DNA of 64,000 nt, taken from positions 15,337,001-15,401,000 of the forward strand of contig JAWQUS010000016.1 in NCBI GenBank assembly GCA_036365455.1, given 5' to 3'. The notes under the pieces were generated by a model. That model searched no databases, was not told the origin of the DNA, and saw only the letters and a list, made by a program, of their open reading frames with translations. A program made the position numbers and the translations under genes. The DNA comes from Macrosoma leucophasiata. Taxonomy: Eukaryota; Arthropoda; Insecta; Lepidoptera; Hedylidae. Below are positions 21,352 to 32,581 of the stretch, one piece after another (the first letter of the stretch is position 1; every line of letters begins with the position of its first letter).

Positions 21352-21705
21352 AGCGCGCATGGCGCCGCGGCTGGTGTAGATCATATCATAAGCGATCTAC
21401 TCGGTTAAGCATTACGGGCGCGGTCGGGTGTTTGATGGGTGACCGCTAGATTAAAATGCGCGTTTCCGTGCTTCGGAGGACACGTTAAGCCGTCGGTCCC
21501 GGTTGCTATCGATTGATAGCAGTCCTTAAACCTTGTCGGAGGCCTTATGGGCGGTTTGAAAACATCCGACAGCGGGTTGGCCACCAACCCGTATCTCCAC
21601 CAATCGACATTGGAGCAGTGTGGAGGAGTAAGCTCCAGGCTCCCCCCAAAAAAGGGAGAGACTCGTGCCCAGCAGTGGGACGTATAAAGGGTTGCCATTA
21701 TTATT
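21352..21705 (+). mobile_element. 5S-rRNA-derived SINE, copy 2 (complete)
   Basis: The best copy: the 5S-like head at 21391-21449 has gatct, gttaagca, gggc.cggt and gatgggtgaccgc in the order and spacing of the 5S internal control region. The body contains 'acgttaagccgtcggtcccg'. The LINE-like tail 'cccagcagtgggacgtataa' is followed by (ATT)n. A perfect 13-bp target duplication ATGAAGTTTCTGA lies at 21339-21351 and 21706-21718. Transcription by Pol III from the 5S-type promoter and mobilisation by a partner LINE are inferred. Confidence 0.85.
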
Positions 21706-21739
21706 ATGAAGTTTCTGATTTGGAAGGCATCGGGACTTG

Positions 21740-22165
21740 ATGAACCCATCGCCCTCTAATGGAGGGAATTTCTTCCGCTAGTGCCGACAGTCAACCGACC
21801 AATGGCGGTCAAACCATCGCAATAGGGCAGTAGTAAAATAATCAACGCGGGATGGGCAGATGCGTCCCACGGTAATTCGATATCCTAGCCATCGCCAATC
21901 CGCCTGCCAAGTGTGGTGATTATGGCACATTCTACCATAATGACGCACACGCCTTGGGGAAGGTTTTGTCCGGCAGAGGAGGTTTTTTTAATGTAATGGA
22001 AGTGGCAAACAAGCATGCAGTTCACATTGATGTTAAGTGATGACTGCAGCCTATAGACACCCACACAAAGACTCAATGTCAAAATGCAGATGCGTTACCA
22101 CTCCTGAGGACTTATGCCTCTGTGCCGGAAATTACAGGGCCATACAACGTCTTTCGGCTAGAGTG
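21740..22165 (+). mobile_element. LINE 3' end (family LB), interrupted by an LA LINE tail
   Basis: Family blocks 'gatgggcagatgcgtcccac', 'gccaatccgcctgccaagtg' and 'ttttgtccggcagagga', then (after the insertion 21981-22146) 'cgtctttcggctagagtgat'. Related copies are at 31520-31660 (plus, uninterrupted 'gagaggacgtctttcg'), 57332-57480 (minus) and perhaps 61195-61300 (minus). Confidence 0.6.
21981..22146 (-). mobile_element. LINE 3' end (LA), minus, nested in LB
   Basis: Poly-T then the standard LA blocks, stopping at 'agggccatac'. It splits the LB tail between 'agagga' and 'cgtctttcgg'. Confidence 0.7.
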
Positions 22166-22470
22166 ATGATATTCCAGTATGAAATATATACAACAAGAAT
22201 GCTATTGTCTGTTCAGCACCAAAGTAGTATAATAAAGTCTTTGGATTTTGTTTAAAAGCTTGTGACCTCAATGAAATTTAGCTTCTCTACCGAACTCTGA
22301 ATAAATTATGTCATTTATCAAAAGGCCGTACAATTTTAGTCAATCTTTATGAGACACAATTTTGGTAAGTTATTTCTCGATAGTTCTAATTAGGCGGACA
22401 AAATTAAATACAGGTCAGTGGCATTCAAATAAAGATTTTTAAAAATCAATTGATACTGAGAAGATGACAG

Positions 22471-22760
22471 ATTTTTTTTTAAAGTGGCAAACAAGCTTGC
22501 AGTTCACATTGATCTTAAGTGATAACTGCAGCCTATATAGACAGCCCATATAAACACCCACACAAAGATCAGAAGTCAAAATCCAGATGCGTTGCCACTC
22601 CTGAGGCCTAAGGTGTTATGCCTCTGTGCCGGAAATTACAGGGCCGTACCATTACTACCTGACTGGAACACGATAGTGCTGAACACTACAATTTAGCGAC
22701 AAGTATGCAGGTGGTGCCTACGCCCGCGAGCTCCATCACTGGAGCTCTAGGTCATACTGG
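22471..22760 (-). mobile_element. LINE 3' end (LA), minus
   Basis: A nearly full version of the LA unit from poly-T to 'cgagctccatcactggagct'. It carries a local duplication around 'tatatagacagcccatataaac' at 22535-22556. Confidence 0.75.
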
Positions 22761-23204
22761 TATGGCGATGATTAAGAGGCATCAACGCAAGTAAAACTAC
22801 TACTTACGTTGAAAAAAAAAAACTTTTGTTGTTAAAAGACGTACAAATATATAATAACATTCAGCGTTAACACAACGTGAATAAGGATATCTGCATAAAA
22901 TCTCCGTATATCAATTTTACAGCCGAGAATTGAGAAAAAACTTATTACATTTTTCACGAGTCTCAAAGATTTGTGCAAAACTTGATGATTGAGTTATAAT
23001 ATTAGATTTCCTTTTAAACATAATATGTTCCTCGTTCAATGTACTACGTGACCTCTGCATTCGTTAAACTTTTATGTTTGCCATGGAAAAGTGATTTTGC
23101 TAAACAAACAGTCTCGAAAATTGGGAAGATATGGAACCAGTTCGAACTTTTATTCACTCAACATGTATTATGTTAGATATCTCTTTAATGTAGTTTATCT
23201 TCAG

Positions 23205-23650
23205 AAAAAACCGGCCAAGTGTGAGTTATATTTGCGTGCACAGGGTTCCGTATAATTGAGAGTATGTTAACTTACACCATAAGCTTCATATAGGTTTTCC
23301 TGAAATTTAAAGGTATAAAACTATTTTAGGCATTATTTTAAAATTAAATAAGATAAGATTGTTTTTTTTTTCTATTATAACTCCCAAAACCATTTATTTT
23401 TATTTAACGGAGATGACAAAAAGCATGCAGTTCACATGCATGTTTAGTGTTGCCACTCCTGAGTTTTTGTGTCTCTGTGATAAATATAATGGTGCAAAAA
23501 TTTTAAAAACTTTTTAAAAAGCTACAGAATTACCAAATTATTTATTTTCTTTACGCGTATTTGTTTAGGTCAATAAATTTTAACTCAATCGGAGCAGTAC
23601 TTTCAGAAATTTGGCTATGTCAGACGGACACACTATACGGATCAAAACTG
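23205..23650 (+). repeat. Dispersed repeat with 'aaccggccaagtg' head, interrupted by an LA fragment
   Basis: The start 'accggccaagtgtgag' and 'agggttccgtataa' match a common lepidopteran repeat; a relative begins at 57485. A degenerate LA tail (poly-T at 23361, 'aaaagcatgcagttcacatg', to about 23495) lies inside it. Confidence 0.5.
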
Positions 23651-24237
23651 TTATAAAAACAATTTAAAAGTCTAACTTTCTAAACTTTAAAAACCATTAT
23701 GAAAAATTAAGTTTAATACCTACATAGAATTTACGACTGTACTCGAACTTGTGGGGCCGAATTCTATAAAAGATATTTATCGTAATGGTCTTGTTTTATA
23801 ACCAACTCAAGACAGAGATATTAAATTTATTGATATACCTACCTACTACACACTTTTATAAAGTAACTCTCTGTTTGATAGCTGATAAAAATATGTGACT
23901 GTTCATAAAATGTTTTAAGAAACACTTGTGCTACGAACACCCTTAACGGCATTGGTCTTGCTTAAATGAAGGACTCATGAAGTATCTACTCTATGACTTT
24001 TATCTATTTATCTCAGTATTTTACTCCTTATTTTTATGTTTATTCAACTAACATTAAACTTTGATCCCTCGATTGATTAAACATTTGTTTTTAAGTTGGG
24101 TCCATATAAATGTATGATGCGGAGTATAGAAGGTCAAAAAGTCGTTTCTCCAATGGCAATAAAAAATATATCATAGTAATAATATTCTTTATATTCCTAT
24201 ACATAGATCATAAAACTTTGTTATAGTTAATTATTTC
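23651..24237. other. No gene seen
   Basis: AT-rich non-coding sequence without recognised repeats. Confidence 0.35.
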
Positions 24238-24249
24238 CAGTGGTTATTA

Positions 24250-24554
24250 CGTAACTTCACGCCTGTAATCCCCGAAGGGGTAGGCAGAGGTAAATGCATG
24301 CATTCAAGCATACATGCAAACACCTACGACTCGCCGATTACGTTTTTGGCCCATGTAACAGGTGGCGAACCTTTTGCCATCTCCGGGCACATTACCAAAC
24401 TCCGAGGTACTGGGAAACTTCCAGAAAATGGAAAAATCCCAATAGCCAGAGATAAAGGATTATAAACCGTTATCTCTGATAGTCCTCGACCCGGGAATCG
24501 AACCCAGGACCCCCAGCGTAGTAGTAGTGGCCTGCAACCACTACGCTTCTGAGG
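24250..24554 (-). mobile_element. tRNA-derived SINE (ST), copy 2, full length
   Basis: The complement begins gcctcag, has the A-box region, the (TAC/TAG)-rich spacer, an intact B box ggttcgattcccggg, the body, and the tail hairpin 'ccccttcggggatt' before 'ggcgtgaagttac'. A 12-bp direct repeat CAGTGGTTATTA lies at 24238-24249 and 24555-24566, the target duplication. Confidence 0.85.
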
Positions 24555-24559
24555 CAGTG

Positions 24560-25148
24560 GTTATTAATTGTATAAAACAGTTATATATAATATTAATAAT
24601 TTTAGTATTATCTCCCATACTTCATATTTTCGTAACAAATATTTTGTATATACCTATGTTTTCCTTTTAACAAATACAAAAATAATGAGCATGTAATTAT
24701 ATAAAATTAAATTAAGTGGATGCCATGAAAACTTCCCATTTACCTCGTAGTAAATATTGAAAAACTCTAGCAATAACATTTATATAATTCAATAAATTAA
24801 AATGTTTAATTGTCAAAATCACGTTACTCTCATTTGGTTACAAGTTTTGGTATAAGATGTCCACAATAATAATTGCCCGATTACTTTCTTATAAAAATAT
24901 CGTAAAACAGCATCCGTAAAATAAAATACAAACTAACAAACCTCTCATTACTCCGTCGTCACTTTCTATGTATCCACCATCACACAGCACGGCCACATAC
25001 ACAATCCATAACTGCACTGTCCTTAATTACATCGCGTACCGCAGAAAGTTTTCCCTCTAACCCCGGGTTGAAACCGGCACGTATACCTCGTGCGAGAGCC
25101 GCGCGCGAACTGGAGTCCATCAACATCAACCCTCATCTGAACCGATAT
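24560..25148. other. No confirmed gene; CpG-rich patch at about 25000-25130
   Basis: Mostly AT-rich. Around 25000-25130 the sequence turns CpG-rich ('cgagagccgcgcgcgaac'). On the minus strand a short frame reading WIVYVAVLCDGGYIESDDG could be part of a leader-encoding exon flanked by AG and GT, but it has no ATG in frame. Not annotated as a gene. Confidence 0.3.
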
Positions 25149-25601
25149 CAGGGTTGCCAACAATACGACTTTTTCCCTGAACATTAACAGCTGAAAATCT
25201 AGGATTTTGGCTTCCAATATTCCAAACTTTGTACGTTCTTCCAATCAAGCTCTCAAAGTTATGTTTCTGGTAAGTGCAGTTATTGAATAGAAAAATATTA
25301 GATTGAATTAGTAATAAAAGAACATGAAAAAAAATGTTTGTTTTGAACGCATGAAAATATTTGACAATAGCTATGTAAAAAAATGAAACCTTTGTTTTGC
25401 GAAGTTTTAAAAATGTTGGCTAAATTCTCACTCTTATTAAATTATTAATTAATTTGAGTAAAACAACAATAAACTGCTTAAAATAATTTGTCCACGTTAC
25501 AAATCTCCCTAAGTGCATTTTTGTATATAATTGTACGAGCCTGACAACATACCATTAATCACATATTTGTGCGGCACTTCCTACCTATAGTTGGCAACCC
25601 T
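25149..25601. mobile_element. Possible TIR element with AGGGTTGCCAAC ends
   Basis: The left end cagggttgccaac and right end gttggcaaccctag are inverted repeats of 12-13 bp about 450 bp apart. No target duplication was found and no coding capacity is seen. Confidence 0.4.
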
Positions 25602-25992
25602 AGCGTCACCCGCTCTCTCCTGAGATAATAACTATACTGTTACATGGTGCCTCAATTAGGTGCTAGATTTTATAGCGCAGTTTCCACAACTCAGTACCAA
25701 ACCTCAAGGTGGGTGATATTTGCGGCATGCTCAAATGTTATACTCATGTTATTAGTGTTGTTTGAGGTTTGTACGTCGTTGGAGTTGATTTCATGTTTCA
25801 TGTAAATACAATTCTTAGGTAAATACGTCACAATTTAGGGCTGCCCGAAAAATGGTACAATATTTTAGAGTTTTATTTGTCGATTGTGTAAGACAAATGA
25901 GGTAATAAAAATGTGTCAGTCATGCTATTGGTGAGGTTCTACTAACGCCAATCATCCCTCAGTCGTAGTCGCCCATTTTCACTTATTAAAAT

Positions 25993-27240
25993 ACTAGCTG
26001 TGCCCGCGACTTCGTCCACGTGAGAAAAAATATGAATGTTCAGTATCGACCCGGACGAAGTCGTGGGCGTAGCTACTATAAAAGTAGCCTATGTTACTCT
26101 TTATTACATCAGCTATCTGCCAGTGAAAGTCCCGTCGAAATCGGAGACACTCAAATTCTACTTATTTGTATGTACCTAGGTATGTATGTATGGATGTATG
26201 GAGATAAATGTAGCCTAACATACTCCTTATTACATCAACTACCTACCCGTGGAAATCCCGTCAAAGTCGGATACACTCGAATTCTGATTATTTGTATGTA
26301 GGTATGTATGTATGTATGTATGTATGGAGATAAAAGTAGCCTCAGTTACTCCTTATCACATCAACTATCGGCCAGTGAAAAATCGGTCCAGCCGTTCCCA
26401 AGATTAGCTCCGCCAAACAGACAGACAGAAAAACAGATTTTTTTTTTAAAAATGCTGTTTTGGTATTTTGGTAAGCGGTTATTTTAATATTTCAAACAGA
26501 CACTCCAATTTCATTTTTTGTTTAGTGTATAGATTTATAGATTTATTATGGAAGGTTCTATACAACATAGGACCTAAAAATTGTGTTAAAATGTTAAGCG
26601 TCTACTTGCTGCACTTATTATCCAGCAAAAAATACTGGAAAAAAAAGGTGTTTACCTTAATTGTATGCCCCCTTGGCGTTTTCATTTTCTTATTTTTAGT
26701 AATTATATTTGTCTATAAAGCGGTAACAGAAATACAAAAGTGAATATGATAGCTTTCTAGCTATCACTATTTATGAGATACAGCTTGGTGACAGACAAAC
26801 AGACGGACGGACAGACAGACAGCGGTGGATTAGTAATCCGTAGTATCCGTTTTTACCTTTTAGGTACGAAACCCCCTAAAAGATAGAACTAAGATACAGA
26901 ATAGCTGAAGAATATTCGATACGATTTTTTAAAAGTGACATCACTTTTTTATTTCTGAACCGATTCACATGAAACAAACACTAAATATTAAGTAAAACTT
27001 ACCGCAACATATTAGTGAAAACCGCAGATCGAGTAAGCCATTTCTGAAATTAGCGTGCGCAAACACACAGACAAACATACATTTTTCCGGGATAAAATCA
27101 TACCAAGTTTCATTGTAATCGGACCGGTAGTTTTTATGTGATACTTGAACAAACAGACAGACAGACAGACAGAAAAAAAAAATTCTAATCGCATATTTGT
27201 GTTCAGTATCGATCTAGTAACATCCCCTGGTATTTTAGAT
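25993..27240 (+). repeat. Mosaic repeat, second copy (empty-site reference)
   Basis: Collinear with 12721-13446 joined to 18835-19945 but without the BEL and mariner insertions: facing CTAG hairpin (25994-26076), about three tandem tail units (26075-26340), 'aaacagacactccaatttca', 'gctatcactatttatgagat', (CAGA) runs, 'acgaaaccccctaaaagata', ending at 'catcccctggtatttt'. Open frames inside are chance. Confidence 0.75.
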
Positions 27241-27245
27241 ATAGA

Positions 27246-27490
27246 CTAGCTGTCGGCAAACTTGGTATTGCCTCACAATGAACTAATGTGTCAAAGATTT
27301 GATATATGCGGACTTTTTGTATGGGAAAATGAAATTGTGGTTTTTGCTATTTCCCTCTCATATTTTTTTACCTTTTAAACCTTCCCTGGACTTTCAAAAA
27401 TCATTCAATACCAAAATTAGCCAAATCGGTCCAGTCGTTGTCGAGTTTTAGCGAGACTATCGAACAGCAATTGATTTTTATATATATAGA
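27246..27490 (-). mobile_element. Helitron-like element (family H2), minus
   Basis: The complement begins TCTATATATATAAAAATCAA and ends CTAG, flanked by A and T. 'cagcaattgatttttatata' and 'caaacttggtattgcctcac' (plus strand) match the copy at 36029. Non-coding. Confidence 0.65.
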
Positions 27491-27539
27491 TATATAATAG
27501 ATAGTACTAGAAGTGAAATTCAGGGATGCGGGAGCGTAG

Positions 27540-27816
27540 GCACCAATGCATTTAATGTTGAATTGGGGGAGATACGGGTTAGTGGCCAAGCCTCTGTCGG
27601 ATGTTTTCAAACCACCCATGAGGCCTCCGACAAGGTTTAACGACTGCTATCTATCGATAGCAACCGGGACCGACGGCTTAACGTGACCTCCGAAGCACGG
27701 AAACGCGCATTTTAATTTGTTACTAGCGGTCACCCATCACACACCCGACCGCGCCCGTAATGCTTAACCGAATAGATCGCCTATAATTTACACCAGCCGC
27801 GGGACCATGCGCGCTC
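27540..27816 (-). mobile_element. 5S-rRNA-derived SINE, copy 3 (tail lost)
   Basis: The complement carries the 5S-like head (gttaagca, gggcgcggtcgggtgtgtga, gggtgaccgc) and most of the body, but the LINE-like tail and (ATT)n are replaced by unrelated sequence. No target duplication found. Confidence 0.7.
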
Positions 27817-27896
27817 TTAAAATATATAATTCAACATAATTCAGCATTAATTCATAAAATTTTAATGCGTTTTGCGTGTAGTCGCTTTTTTTTCAT

Positions 27897-28283
27897 GTGA
27901 TTTTTGTGAGATTTGAGGAAGGAGTTTCATCTACATCAATTGTTTCTAGAACTCCTGTGGCAGAGCTCGAATATGTAAGCATAAGAAGAATGCTTGCACA
28001 AAGCATGCTCAGACTCTACAAGAAATTAAGGAATATTACAATCAGAGACACAAATGTGGATCTACAACGCAGTTCCATTGAAGCAACATTTAATTGTGTT
28101 GGAGGGCTGAACGGAGCTGCATTCAAGTCGGCGCATAACCGTTATTACGGGACTAAGCCGCTTTTGGGTGCGATCATGAATATGAAAATTTATGGAACCG
28201 TATACGCGTTTGAGCATATACTTGGATATTATCCGGAATATTGCAAGTTACAGTTACGTTTTGATGTTTGCATCGTCGCTTAG
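27897..28283 (+). CDS. Unrecognised ORF in a triplicated unit, copy 1
   Basis: An open frame of 128 codons from the ATG at 27897. I do not recognise the product. The part from about residue 37 (MLRLYKKLRN) to the end (VGGLNGAAFKSAHN..., FEHILGYYPEY) is repeated in the same frame at 28615 and 29337, where the frame is broken. No signal peptide, cysteine pattern or known motif is visible. Several differences between copies 1 and 2 are silent (AAG/AAA, TCG/TCA, GGG/GGA), which would fit a once-coding ancestor, but the counts are small. It could also be a non-coding repeat that happens to be open. Confidence 0.3.
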   Translation: MIFVRFEEGVSSTSIVSRTPVAELEYVSIRRMLAQSMLRLYKKLRNITIRDTNVDLQRSSIEATFNCVGGLNGAAFKSAHNRYYGTKPLLGAIMNMKIYGTVYAFEHILGYYPEYCKLQLRFDVCIVA

Positions 28284-28614
28284 TTAAATAATGTAGGATT
28301 TTTTAATGATTCACGAGATTTTTGTGAATTTGACCCTATTTACAGTATTTTTGAGCTAGGGTTATAACGGAGTACATTTTTGATCAGATTGAGAAAAGGG
28401 CCTTATCTATTATTGCTTCCTATTGTTGCACCAACTCTAGTGGTAGTCTAGAACTCTTGTGGTAGAGTTTGAATACCTAGGCAAAAGAATGAAAAACAAA
28501 AGCCTAATAGGATCACTCGTGTATGTGATTATTTATTTATTATCATCACTACTAATTTTCTTTTTCATTTTAACGCCAAATGAAATATGATCTAAAAACT
28601 ACGGCTAAGGTGTT

Positions 28615-28855
28615 ATGCTCAGACTTTACAAGCAATTACTCAATATTACAATTACAAACACAAATGTGGATCTACAACGCAGTTCCATTGAAGCAACATT
28701 TAATTGCATTGGAGGGCTGAACGGAGCTGCATTCAAATCAGCGCATAACGGTTATTACGGAACTAAGCCGCTTTAAGGTGCGATCACGAATATGAAAATG
28801 AATGGAACCGTATACGCGTGCGGATATATATTCGGATATTTTCCGGGAGGTTTCG
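28615..28855 (+). pseudogene. Triplicated unit, copy 2 (broken frame)
   Basis: Starts atgctcagac and follows copy 1 closely through 'ggctgaacggagctgcattc'. A TAA replaces the codon after KPL and the sequence diverges after 'ttcggatattttccggg'. A block found just upstream ('taacgccaaatgaaatatg', 28571-) is also upstream of copy 3. Confidence 0.5.
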
Positions 28856-29336
28856 CTACCGTAGTTGGTAGCGGATAACGCTCAGGTCTGAATTATTATT
28901 GGACTTTTTTCTTTCGATTTTTTTTTATGCATAAAAAGTAACGAGAAATTTGTTTTTTTTTAAGATGACGGAAAGCAGATATTTCAGACTTGTATTACAG
29001 ATTGTACAAAAGTGTTAAGTACCCCTTGATCACTTTTATACACTTAAATATTGAACGGTTGTTATGATTCCTGACCTAACACCTTCACATAACTGCACTT
29101 GTATTAAAAAAAGTTAAACCGTTCTAGTAGTATCATCACTGTGATGCAACATTAATAGGCACAACAATGTTTGTCTCCTCTATAATTACTTAATCTTTGA
29201 TCTTTTTAACCAAGTACAGCGAGTATCCGCTAGATCGCTCTAATTTTGACAAATATTTTATGAGCTCCGTTTTGCCAAGGCTACTTAACGCCTTAACGCC
29301 AAAATAATCTAATCTCAGGACTACGGTTAAGATATT

Positions 29337-29592
29337 ATGCTCAGACTCTACATGGAATTAAAAAATATGACAATCACAAACATAATAGGTATATATGTGG
29401 ATCTACAACACAGTTCCATTGAGTAAGCAACATTTAATTGCGTTGGAGGGCTGAACGGAGCTGCATTCAAGTCGGCGCATAACGGTTACTACGGGACTAA
29501 GCCGCTTTCGGGTGCGATCATGAATATGAAAATTAATGGAACCGTATACGCGTTTGAGCATATATTTGGATATTATCCGGAATATTGCTAGT
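29337..29592 (+). pseudogene. Triplicated unit, copy 3 (broken frame)
   Basis: Same unit with an extra 'gta' making a TAA in the IEATFN region, and a TAG in place of the lysine codon after PEYC. The downstream block 'aataatgtaggattttt' (29620) is shared with copy 1 (28285), and 'agctcctgtggcaaagcttg' (29770) with blocks at about 27950 and 28450. Confidence 0.5.
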
Positions 29593-30028
29593 TACGTATG
29601 ACTATATATATCGTCGATTAATTAAATAATGTAGGATTTTTGAATAATTCATGAGATTTTAACACGTTTGGCCCCGTTTGCAGTACTCGTATTTTCTTGT
29701 GTTAAATAGCGTTGATTTTGTCAGATTTGGGAATGGGGCTTACTATTATTTGTTATGCTTGTTTGCTAGAGCTCCTGTGGCAAAGCTTGAGATGTTAGTA
29801 TAACTAAGTATAACATTCCATCTTCAGTGCATTGATAGAGTTGCAGTTACAGGGTACGAAGACGTTGCCGCATTTCAACTTCACTTGAGATATTTTATCT
29901 TAGAAACTTAGATAAACATGTAGCAATCAATCAAATAAAAATTTTGTACCGGTTTGCTGTCAGATTCAAAAATTAAAGAGAATGCAAAAAATGTTTTATC
30001 TTTTTTTTCCGTATTAATGCTATAACTA

Positions 30029-30296
30029 TTACTGGTAGAGCTCCAGTGTAGGCACTACTGCATTACCTAACATATCTGCCGCCAAATGGTAGTATTTAGC
30101 ACTATCATGCCCCGGTTAGAAAGTAATGTATGGCCCTGTAATAAATATCACAGAGACATAACGCCTAAGGTCTCAGGAATGGCAACGTATCTACATTTCA
30201 ACCTCTGTTTTTTTGTGTAATGTCTATAAGCTGCAGTCATCACTTAACATGCATGTGAACTGCATTCATTTGCCACCTTCGTAACACAATAAAATA
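30029..30296 (+). mobile_element. LINE 3' end (LA), plus
   Basis: Plus orientation: 'actggtagagctccagtgta', 'gcattacctaacatatctgc', 'ggcaacgtatctacattt', 'gctgcagtcatcacttaaca', ending in an A-rich 'aacacaataaaatataca'. Confidence 0.75.
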
Positions 30297-30682
30297 TACA
30301 TGTTCGTATATTTTTATATACTGTTATGTTTACATTCATGAATTTATTAACAGTATTGGATATATTATATAATTGCTAGCTAAATACTAAGCTCAATCAA
30401 ATCGTATGTGTTCAATTACTCTGACACCAAACTGGCATTATTAAGTTCTGCGAATGGACTGTACAAGTTGAGACTGTGTAGCCAGCTATTGATTATATGT
30501 TGTCTTGTTATTGATACATTGATTAATATATCAGGACTGACCTACCGCGTTAATTTATTTATAAATCTGTTACATTGTTAAGCAATAGGTACTATTGCAT
30601 TAATCGTGTATTAAATTTACATCACAGTTACTCATTCGTCGTTAAACGGTGTCATATATACTAAAGTTTTATATTAGTCTAA

Positions 30683-30926
30683 GATCCGAATCTAGATCGA
30701 CCTTTGTTAACATCATATACTTACTTTATATGTTGAAAACGTTAAGTTTTTAACACATTTTATTTGTAACAAATTGGGGCGAAAACTCAAAAAAAATTGT
30801 TGTTTTGTTTAATGAACATATTTTGATAGGCAGTACATGCAAGACGTGTTTTTTATACATTAAATTTGATAAAAACAATGTTATATTCGGTAAACAGATA
30901 GGTGAAGGTCGGTCTAGATTCGGATC
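30683..30926. mobile_element. Foldback element with GATCCGAATCTAGA ends
   Basis: The left end 'gatccgaatctagatcgacc' mirrors the right end 'ggtcggtctagattcggatc' with one mismatch, 244 bp overall. Non-coding; the minus ORF at 30750-30974 crosses its right end and has no recognised domain. Confidence 0.6.
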
Positions 30927-31009
30927 CTCTGCTATACTTATGACTGTCGGCATTTGAAATTTAAAACTAAACATGATATGATGAAGTCGCGAAGTCTCAT
31001 CTACACTGC

Positions 31010-31117
31010 CATAGTTTAATAAGCAACGGATGAATATTCGTAGCTATTACACAGAGCTACGAATATTTATCACTACGCTATCTACGCCGTAGATCGGGAT
31101 TGCTATGGCATTTAATA
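31010..31117. mobile_element. Small inverted-repeat element
   Basis: The outer pair tgccatag / ctatggca encloses an inner hairpin gaatattcgtagct / agctacgaatatt (about 31032-31073). Related inner text 'gcgtagctttgtgctacg' occurs near 10735. Confidence 0.45.
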
Positions 31118-32430
31118 AAACGACAATAAATACATTAAAATACGGTGTTTAGCTTATGCACATGAATCCATTAAATTACAGTGAAATCAAGCCATAAATA
31201 TGTAGCGTCACATTATTAAGCATTATAATATAAACACCGCAAGCTTAGCTTAGCGTTGCGTCGTCAGTTGTCCCGTAACCCTAGTGCCGCGCACACGCAC
31301 CTCATCCCGCCTAAAGTAACCGTAAAATGTAACTCTGTGTAACTTCCGGATTATATGGTGATCACCAACAATGGACTTCTCACTATCCATCTCCTACAAC
31401 CTGAACACGCAATAACCTTCACATTGGCATCACACCAAGAATTTCAAAAAAATAATTAAACATATATAATACTATTACTGTAACTGTTATTAATTTAGCG
31501 TTATTATACTCTATATACGATAAAACCATCTCCCATCCGCCTTGTCAAGCGTGGCAATTATGTCATAATCCCCCCTTATGACACACAAAACTGTTGTGTT
31601 TGGGAATGGCTTAGTCCAGGAGAGGACGTCTTTCGACTGGAGTGATGATGATGAAATGAATTACATTAGTTTTATCTTAGTGATATTCTTGACTAAACAT
31701 ATATTTTTTATCTTGTTTGACATGTATATCAATTGTTATTCACTTTAATTTATTTTGTTTGTTTTTGACGTGTCATAAGAGGTGCCTGTCACCCTAAATG
31801 AATATATGAGTTTCTGATTCTGATTCTGATGATACGCTTAACAGATAACATTTGTGAATGATTTGTTTACAAATATTAATGTTCAACGTCATATTTCTAA
31901 AAAATAAACATTACAGGTAATTGAAGTACCTAGAAGATTGTTCATATACTTACCATTTTTTTAGTTTAAATGAATCTACTAATATCTATGAATTGACACA
32001 TACTACTTCACGTTAAAACATTGAAACAGACATTATTTTGAAAATTGGACGAAAATTCATGAAAATAATATTATTTATGGAAAAATAATCGTACAACACA
32101 TAAAACATCGCGGCAGAATATCATCATTATTGTGAAGGTGGCAGCGGATAACGCATTAGCGAAATGAATGCTCACCATTTTTCAGATGCCACACGCCAAG
32201 ATGAATCTCGGCCCAGTTTGATTGAATGGAATCGATAACACACTGGAGATTGTTGTTTAACATGTTATGGCAAAATTATTACATTTTTAGCTGACATGCT
32301 ATCCCTACTAATAGGTTAGGATGCCGCTGCAGAATTATTTCGTTCATACAGATATGTTGTAAACCTACATTTTACGTATATTTATGATCTAGAGAATATG
32401 TATCTACCAGGTTGCCAATCAAAATATGGC
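31118..32430. other. No gene; LB LINE tail at 31520-31660
   Basis: 31520-31660 carries 'catccgccttgtcaagcgtg', 'gagaggacgtctttcg' and (GATGAT), the uninterrupted 3' end of the LB family. A CpG-richer patch at 31240-31320 shows no ORF. The rest is AT-rich. Confidence 0.45.
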
Positions 32431-32439
32431 CGCTAGTAT

Positions 32440-32555
32440 TATTTGAAAGAACAAAAGATACGAGAGATATGTTCAAACCGGGATATGTAACACTCCACGC
32501 TCTCTACCTACCCTGTAGGGACCTGGCGTGAAGATATATACGTACATGTATTTTA
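32440..32555 (+). repeat. SINE tail family with 'gggacctggcgtgaagat'
   Basis: 'accgggatatgtaacactcc', 'ctctctacctaccctgtagg', 'gacctggcgtgaagatatat'. Similar pieces are at 41565-41635 (plus) and 61917-61970 (minus). The layout of the tail (taccc...ggga..ggcgtgaag) parallels that of SINE family ST. Confidence 0.5.
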
Positions 32556-32581
32556 TAATGTGTCATCTAATTTAAGTACTT

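Noticed and set aside
21391..21449. Genuine 5S rRNA gene
   Set aside because: Only the internal-promoter half is similar, with several changes in paired regions; the sequence continues into a SINE body with a TSD.
25149..25601. hAT element based on CAGGG-type ends
   Set aside because: The 8-bp flanks do not match; kept only as a possible TIR element.
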